Shown here one piece after another: positions 59,001 through 64,000 of a stretch of 64,000 bases of DNA. A program made the position numbers and the translations under genes. The notes beneath the pieces were generated by a model. The model was not told the DNA's origin, did no database searches, and was given only the letters and a program-made list of their open reading frames with translations. Each line of letters starts with the position of its first letter. Position 1 is the stretch's first letter. The DNA comes from Trogon surrucura. Taxonomy: Eukaryota; Chordata; Aves; Trogoniformes; Trogonidae. The DNA lies in NCBI GenBank assembly GCA_020746105.1, contig CM036619.1, positions 51,692,635-51,756,634 of the forward strand. Reading direction: 5' to 3'.

Positions 59001-62000
59001 CCCCTGAAATTTTTCTACCTCTTACTGTTTATACTGTGCCAGAGATTGCAGACTCCCCTACAAAGACAGTACACAAAGTGAAACGGTATCTCCAGGGTAG
59101 ACCAGAATTTAAATACGACTAACACAATTAATAGAAGCCATAGTATTTGTGTTGATAAAGTATTGAAGTTGCTTTTTCAGAATCGTCCAGACAGGCTGTT
59201 TGTGGGTATTACTTTTAGAAATACAACAGGGAAGTGTATATACACTTTCAAGGCAGGCAGGAACTTCTCGGCAGAAAAAAAGGACCAAACACAAAGCACT
59301 TCTCTTTCCCCATAGCCTTCTTCAAGGAGGAAGCTCAGCTACTCCTTGAAAACAGCTGAGAGTTCGCAGTTAAAAATCCTCTGCAAGTCCGGACTACTTC
59401 AGCTCAGTGAAGTTACAAGACTATAAAATCAATGTCAGTGATGATAAACTCAGGCTCCACAAAGATGGAGGGAACGAAAATGCAGCATTCACACAGACCT
59501 CAGCCAGGTTCTGCCAGTGGAGAAATCCCAGCCTGCAGAGCAGAGATCAAGGCAGGAATATGGGCACATGTAGCTCTACCCCACAGCCGGCGCCGCAGCC
59601 CAGCATCCAGGCTCGCTCACCCACACTGCCCCATGTTCACGTTCCTCTCGTACACCTCCCCCTTATTAACTGCTCTGACGCCCATAAGGACGGGGAGTGG
59701 GGAGCATCCACAAGCCTGCAGCTGCCACACATTAATGCTAAATGCTGGTCAAGTAACAAAACTCTAATTACAAGCTGCAGTTCTCCACACACAATGAAAT
59801 GTTCGGCGCTGACATCAGAGCTGCTCTCAGCTGCTCCGGCATTTGCGACAGAAAGCAATTACAGCTTTATTCCACTCAGGACCAGAGACTGGTTTCAATC
59901 TGTGTACAGCAGCTCCACAGCTCCAGAGGTCTGTCACTACCATGCTGGCTGTGTACGGCCAGGAAAAAAACACAGGTTTCTCACTGGCCTGAGACTGCAA
60001 TTTGCTTTAATTGCAGCATACGCTGATTTTTATATTTGGGGAAGAAACTGACTTGAAATTACAGCCTATTACGCTCCTGGTCATGCTGATGTGAACCGCA
60101 GGGAAGGGGAAGCCAGCTGAGTCAGGAAAGTCTAATATGGATGTGAGTAAAGTCTCCCACATAGCTAATATGGCCCTATATTCATCAGCTCAATGCACAA
60201 GCTCTCTTACGGGCAGCCTGAGTTTCAAAATCCTGTTCAAGCTGCACACTTCCAGGACATTCCAGTACTATCTTTTCTCCCTTCTCTCGGCTGAAGGAAG
60301 CACCTGCCCCTTGTGAAATCTCTCAGCTGAGCACTGAGGAACAACCACACGCTCTTCAGTTTCTTGCAAAGCACTGCAGCTCCTGCATGGCATCACTGCT
60401 ATGCTGCTTTGAGCAGAGGCAGGCGAAATCCTTGAAGAAGAGAGCTCTTGAGATGTGTCCATAATTCCCACCAACAAAAGAAACACAGCACTTAAGATCC
60501 TTCAGCCTTTTCTTAGATTAATGCCTGCCTGCCTTCAGAAAGGGAGACGGGAGTGCTGCAGACTCTCAAGCAGTGATGAAGAAGTGACCATGTCCATCTC
60601 AAAGAGGTAAAAGATCTCAGGAGATCCTAGAGGACTCAGATTGCCTGGTGCAGAGTCGCAGCCTGAGGAAGGTTAGAAACACCACCATGACTGCTAAAGC
60701 TATGTTCCCTTTGGATGCTGGTTAATGACATCTTTCTTGAGGGAAGACAATTCCCTGTCTATGACAATAATCATATCAAAACCTAACAAATATTTTCCCA
60801 CTCAGATGTAACTGCCATAAAAGGTTGATACTTTGTGGGTTGGTAGCCAAAAAATAACTTGCCAAACCTAAAACAGGCTGAAAGTAACCAAAGGACATAC
60901 TGGACCTCTCAGTCAAAAATTTAGCACACAGAGCCTCAGCTCAGTTACGACTCTCTATGTGCAACAGGCAGAACACTCCTGCCAGTAAAGAGCTAAGTTT
61001 CAATCTACATGAAACACTTAAAATCCATTTATTTTGAAGAAGATGCACCCAAGATCCCTATTACCAAACAAAGACCAGGGGAGGGGACAGAAAACAACCT
61101 ACGAAGACTGTATCTTTGCAAACATTAGCAGTTTCTTAACTAGCATCTGCTGTTCTGAGTTAAGTGAGGACATGGACCTTTAGACCTCAGTGTTTCAAAT
61201 CCTATCCTATTTGTCTATGGGTAAGAGCACCGGGTCATCTCTTTTGGGAAAAAAAAAGAGCAGCTCTTCTCTGCTGCCTCCTACTACTTCGGATGTACAA
61301 TTCAGACAGATACGTGCTCACACGCGTATGACGGCGCTGCATGTTCCAACAGTCCTGCCAAAACAGCACAACAAAGTCTACAGGCTTGATGCAACCCAAA
61401 AAAGGCAACAGAAGTCTCCCACCAGAGGAAACATTGAGTGAGAGCACAGATAAAGGAAAAGTTTTGGATCTGTATTGTTATGCATTTAGATATAGTGAAA
61501 AATACACAGGCTCTGCTCGAAATTGATGCGATTAAAGGAAGGACTATCCCATGGTGAAAAAAATACCTGGGAAACAAAGGCTCTACTAGACACCAAACTG
61601 CTGTTCCGAGGAGCTAATGATAAGCATCAAAACACAATGTAGCTTCATGACTTCAGAAAAACCCTAATGGGCATCCTCCTATTTTGTAATAGATGCCAAT
61701 TAGAGGAAGTATAAATTTCCCTCTGAATGCAAGAGAATGAACGCATTGTTCAAACAAGCCTTTCATCTAAAGCGTGTATGAAATACAGTGGTAATAAAAG
61801 CGTTTAATTTTGAAATACCTCCATGAGTTTGTTTTTACATGTCCTGGTAGGTAACTGTCATTTAGAACAAAGCATTCCAAACAGGTGTTATTAGCAGATT
61901 AAAAATAATACTAATAGGAATAATCTTCTTAAAATACAGCCAAGTGTAACCTCAACCTTGAAAATACTGTTACCAGAATTTATCTGTGCTACACCTAATT

Positions 62001-63076
62001 TTGCATATCACTTACCATATACGAAGGAAATATTAAAACCCGCTTATGTTTGCCACATGGCCACTGGGGATCATCTAAAAGATTTGGGTCGTATTCAACA
62101 AAGTCTCCCAGGTCACTACCTATAAAACAATGGAAAATACAAGACAGGAATCCATTACATCGGGAAATCTCTGGACTTAATAGAAGTGGCAAATGGATTC
62201 ACAGATAAGGTGTAAGATTATATTCATGCAAGATCTTTGAAAGAGTCAAAAGATTTCCTGACACCTTGAAAACTCCTAAGTCTTTCAATACAACTTCAGC
62301 ATAATTTGCAAAGACATAGAGGACCTACAGCTTATTAACTACATAGTAAATGTGAATTTATGGTTTAGAGTGCAAAATTATATAAAGGTCTACGAAGACT
62401 TTTATTCCTGGCAACAAGTTTTCATCTGTTTATGCAGATGTTTTCACTTGTTTCATTTAACATGCCAAAACATCTTAGGCATATAGTGCTTTGGCTTATA
62501 CTCCGTGTCTGGTTTTGTGAACACAGCCCTTTCCAGCCCAATAAAGGTCACAAGTATGATTTACACCTTCAGCTTATGACTACTGTGTTGCCACTGTAAA
62601 TTTTCCATAGCAAAGGAAGGGAACGATGAGCCTGGTGCCGGAGAAACAAACAATGCCGGTGACAGGAGGAGGCACGCCGAGTGCCATCAGGGGCTCTCAA
62701 TACGACCAGCAGTCTTATTTATTTAACTTTCCATCACCCATAAGCCAGCCTTGCTAAACAAACCGGGAACGAGCTCTGTTTCAGCCACAACATGAGACTG
62801 TATTTTGCTTAATTTGAGCAAAAAAGGAGGTTAAAACACGACTTATGTCCACCTTTCACAAAAAACTGCTTGTCACTAGGCTATGCAAGGATATTAAAAC
62901 AAGCTTCTTGAGAAGTTACCTGCATCAATGCTCCCCTGGGTGCTGTTAGCTCTTGCCAAAGAAAGGCTACGATGGCTTGCATTGCGAAATTGGGAGAAGG
63001 ATGAGGTGGAGTCTATCGTGTTTCTCCGAGTCCCCAGAGCATTGGTGGGAAATAGGAATTGTGTGTAAGAAACCGT
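49952..63076 (-). CDS. CABLES1: CABLES1, C-terminal five exons (partial gene)
   Basis: Minus-strand exons at 63076-62920, 62119-62016, 52828-52722, 51821-51614 and 50092-49952 join in perfect phase to about 238 residues and a TAG stop. CABLES1 (Cdk5 and Abl enzyme substrate 1) is an adaptor that links cyclin-dependent kinases (CDK2, CDK3, CDK5) with tyrosine kinases such as ABL and WEE1. Its C-terminus folds like a cyclin box. Seen here are the serine-rich [16 protein letters not shown] linker, [38 protein letters not shown], then the cyclin-box part with [39 protein letters not shown] and [34 protein letters not shown] and [11 protein letters not shown] fit CABLES1 rather than CABLES2, whose paralogous segments I recall as AYVYFEKLVLQGKL and an SEECSLEP-type stretch. 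The N-terminal exons lie right of the window. Confidence 0.97.
50093..51613 (-). other. CABLES1 intron (last)
   Basis: A 1.5 kb intron with no recognisable feature apart from splice signals. Confidence 0.85.
51614..51821 (-). CDS. CABLES1: CABLES1 exon (core of cyclin-box-like domain)
   Basis: The acceptor tttactcag ends at 51822 and the donor is gtacgt at 51613. The 208 nt complete Ser, then read [40 protein letters not shown] and [20 protein letters not shown], ending HEVKHLID. The helix with [12 protein letters not shown] is the cyclin-fold signature of the family. Confidence 0.98.
51822..52721 (-). other. CABLES1 intron (penultimate)
   Basis: A 0.9 kb intron in which I see nothing else. 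Confidence 0.85.
52722..52828 (-). CDS. CABLES1: CABLES1 exon ([11 protein letters not shown])
   Basis: The acceptor gtgttacag ends at 52829 and the donor is gtacgt at 52721. The 107 nt encode [20 protein letters not shown] and [15 protein letters not shown], plus two bases of a Ser codon. It is separated from the exon upstream by 9.2 kb. Confidence 0.97.
52829..62015 (-). other. CABLES1 intron (9.2 kb)
   Basis: It includes a T-tract at about 55831-55850 and GC-richer patches near 55.65 and 56.3-56.55 kb. No CR1 or LTR was recognised. Open frames on the opposite strand (214 codons at 59407-60051, 114 codons at 54767-55111, 91 codons at 57675-57950) have no recognisable domain. Confidence 0.82.
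62016..62119 (-). CDS. CABLES1: CABLES1 exon ([18 protein letters not shown])
   Basis: The acceptor ttttatag ends at 62120 and the donor is gtaagtg at 62015. The 104 nt complete Gly and encode [20 protein letters not shown], then [14 protein letters not shown], ending on a full Met codon. This is the most strongly conserved block before the cyclin fold. Confidence 0.97.
62120..62919 (-). other. CABLES1 intron (0.8 kb)
   Basis: A short intron in which I see no feature. Confidence 0.85.
62920..63076 (-). CDS. CABLES1: CABLES1 exon (serine-rich linker)
   Basis: The minus-strand acceptor tttctttttag ends at 63077 and the donor gtaact starts at 62919. The 157 nt begin in phase 0 with [20 protein letters not shown] and continue [12 protein letters not shown]...RSLSLARA...GSIDA, ending one base into a Gly codon. 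RRNTIDS looks like a basophilic-kinase site; this is inference. Confidence 0.95.
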
Positions 63077-64000
63077 CTAAAAAGAAAGTCAGAACGGACA
63101 GACAGTTACTCTCAGCCCAGCTTGGCCGCAGCGGGATGCCTTTGGTGCATCCCAATTGGAAGCAAGGGAAGCCAAATTAGCAGAGGATTTTCTGGATTTA
63201 ATAGTTAGGCACAGATGAATAAACACCAGTCACCTACATCTGCTTCAGTGCAGTCAGTTTATTCACACAAAAAAAGCTTTTGCAAAGGCATTAATGCTTC
63301 AACAAAACAAAACCACAAACACACACAAGCTCTAATACGCCGGATTTGCAAAATCCTACTCAAGGGTCAGATTTAAAAATATGTCAATTTGGTTGTTTTT
63401 TTTTCCAGTAGCAGACTCTCTGTAGCAGACTTTAGCTGCTGCTTTACAGAAAAAGCATCATCTATATGAGTCTCTCAGCACAGAGCTGCCACAGGTAAAT
63501 CACTTGAACGTTGCTGAACTCAAGCACTTTCTCTGGTATTTTTCTCCTTTCGCATTTTGTCTGGCAGAGTCTTACCAGTGCGGTAAGTGAGGTCCAGTTC
63601 ACAGCAGTGGATGTGGGAGATCACTTACTACCTCACAACATGGACTAAATGTGAATAAATAACTTGTGACAAAATAATTTTTAGTGCACACTGATTCTCT
63701 GCCTGTACTGTTGGACAGGAACAGGCTACGCCTTGCTTCTGGTAGGTTTATTTTCCAAAAATAACACTGTATCGAAGAAAAAAAAAAGTCTCAGACTCTA
63801 GACTGTTTTACGAGGAGGTAAAGAGGTATCGAATAAAACACAGGAGCTTTCATTTATTTATAAGCAGACAGATTGTCCTCAGGAATTTACAATCTGTGTC
63901 TGGCCTGACACCTGGTTAGGTGAGTACACCATGTGTCACAGCATTGACCAAGGGCCTTTAAATCCATGTATGATGGCAAACTGGGTAAACTGAACTGTAA
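63077..64000 (-). other. CABLES1 intron (3' part)
   Basis: It begins at the acceptor of the exon at 63076 and runs off the window. No further CABLES1 coding sequence was recognised in these 924 bases. Confidence 0.75.

Noticed and set aside
1-64000. CRISPR arrays, operons, prokaryotic promoters, intact tRNA or rRNA genes
   Set aside because: The window is vertebrate intron/intergenic DNA; no regularly spaced repeats or intact structural RNA genes were seen, only tRNA-like fragments.

Overview
This 64 kb window is vertebrate nuclear DNA, almost certainly from a bird. Two observations support this. The repeats are dominated by 5'-truncated CR1 LINEs with the avian 3' end (octamer-like ATTCTRTG repeats), and one ~970 bp LTR resembles an avian ERVL-type family. 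The only real protein-coding sequence is short exons with GT-AG borders separated by long introns. Nothing looks bacterial, and most open frames are chance or lie inside repeats.

Two convergent genes are present. On the + strand, five small exons (1972-33328) form one continuous frame of 108 codons including the stop. They match the C-terminal third of TMEM241, a multi-pass transporter related to nucleotide-sugar transporters. On the - strand, five exons (63076 down to 49952) give about 238 residues, the C-terminal part of CABLES1 with its cyclin-box-like domain, ending in a stop at 49952-49954. Upstream exons of both genes lie outside the window: TMEM241 to the left, CABLES1 to the right. 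As I recall it, this tail-to-tail arrangement matches the human chromosome 18 order CABLES1-TMEM241 (near RIOK3, NPC1, RBBP8), so it is conserved synteny.

Layout: 1-1971 intron of TMEM241 with an old CR1; 1972-6830 three TMEM241 exons, with a well-preserved antisense CR1 at 2417-3058; 6831-29939 a 23 kb intron with a CR1 cluster (7250-9710, including one CR1 inserted into another), a solo LTR (27483-28449) and several small symmetric or tandem motifs; 29940-33328 the last two TMEM241 exons; about 33.4/33.9-47.0 kb intergenic between the two 3' ends; 47.0-49.95 kb the probable CABLES1 3' UTR; 49.95-64 kb CABLES1 exons and introns.

I found no RNA gene, CRISPR array or new multi-gene system. 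The most interesting items are the nested CR1 pair with a readable 5-bp target duplication, tRNA-like (possibly fossil SINE) heads at 24.1-24.3 and 38.2-38.7 kb, a perfect 12-bp hairpin and an exact 17-bp tandem duplication in the large intron, and a coding-like but broken stretch at 24.5-25.0 kb. All names come from recognising protein and repeat sequences by eye; no search was run.
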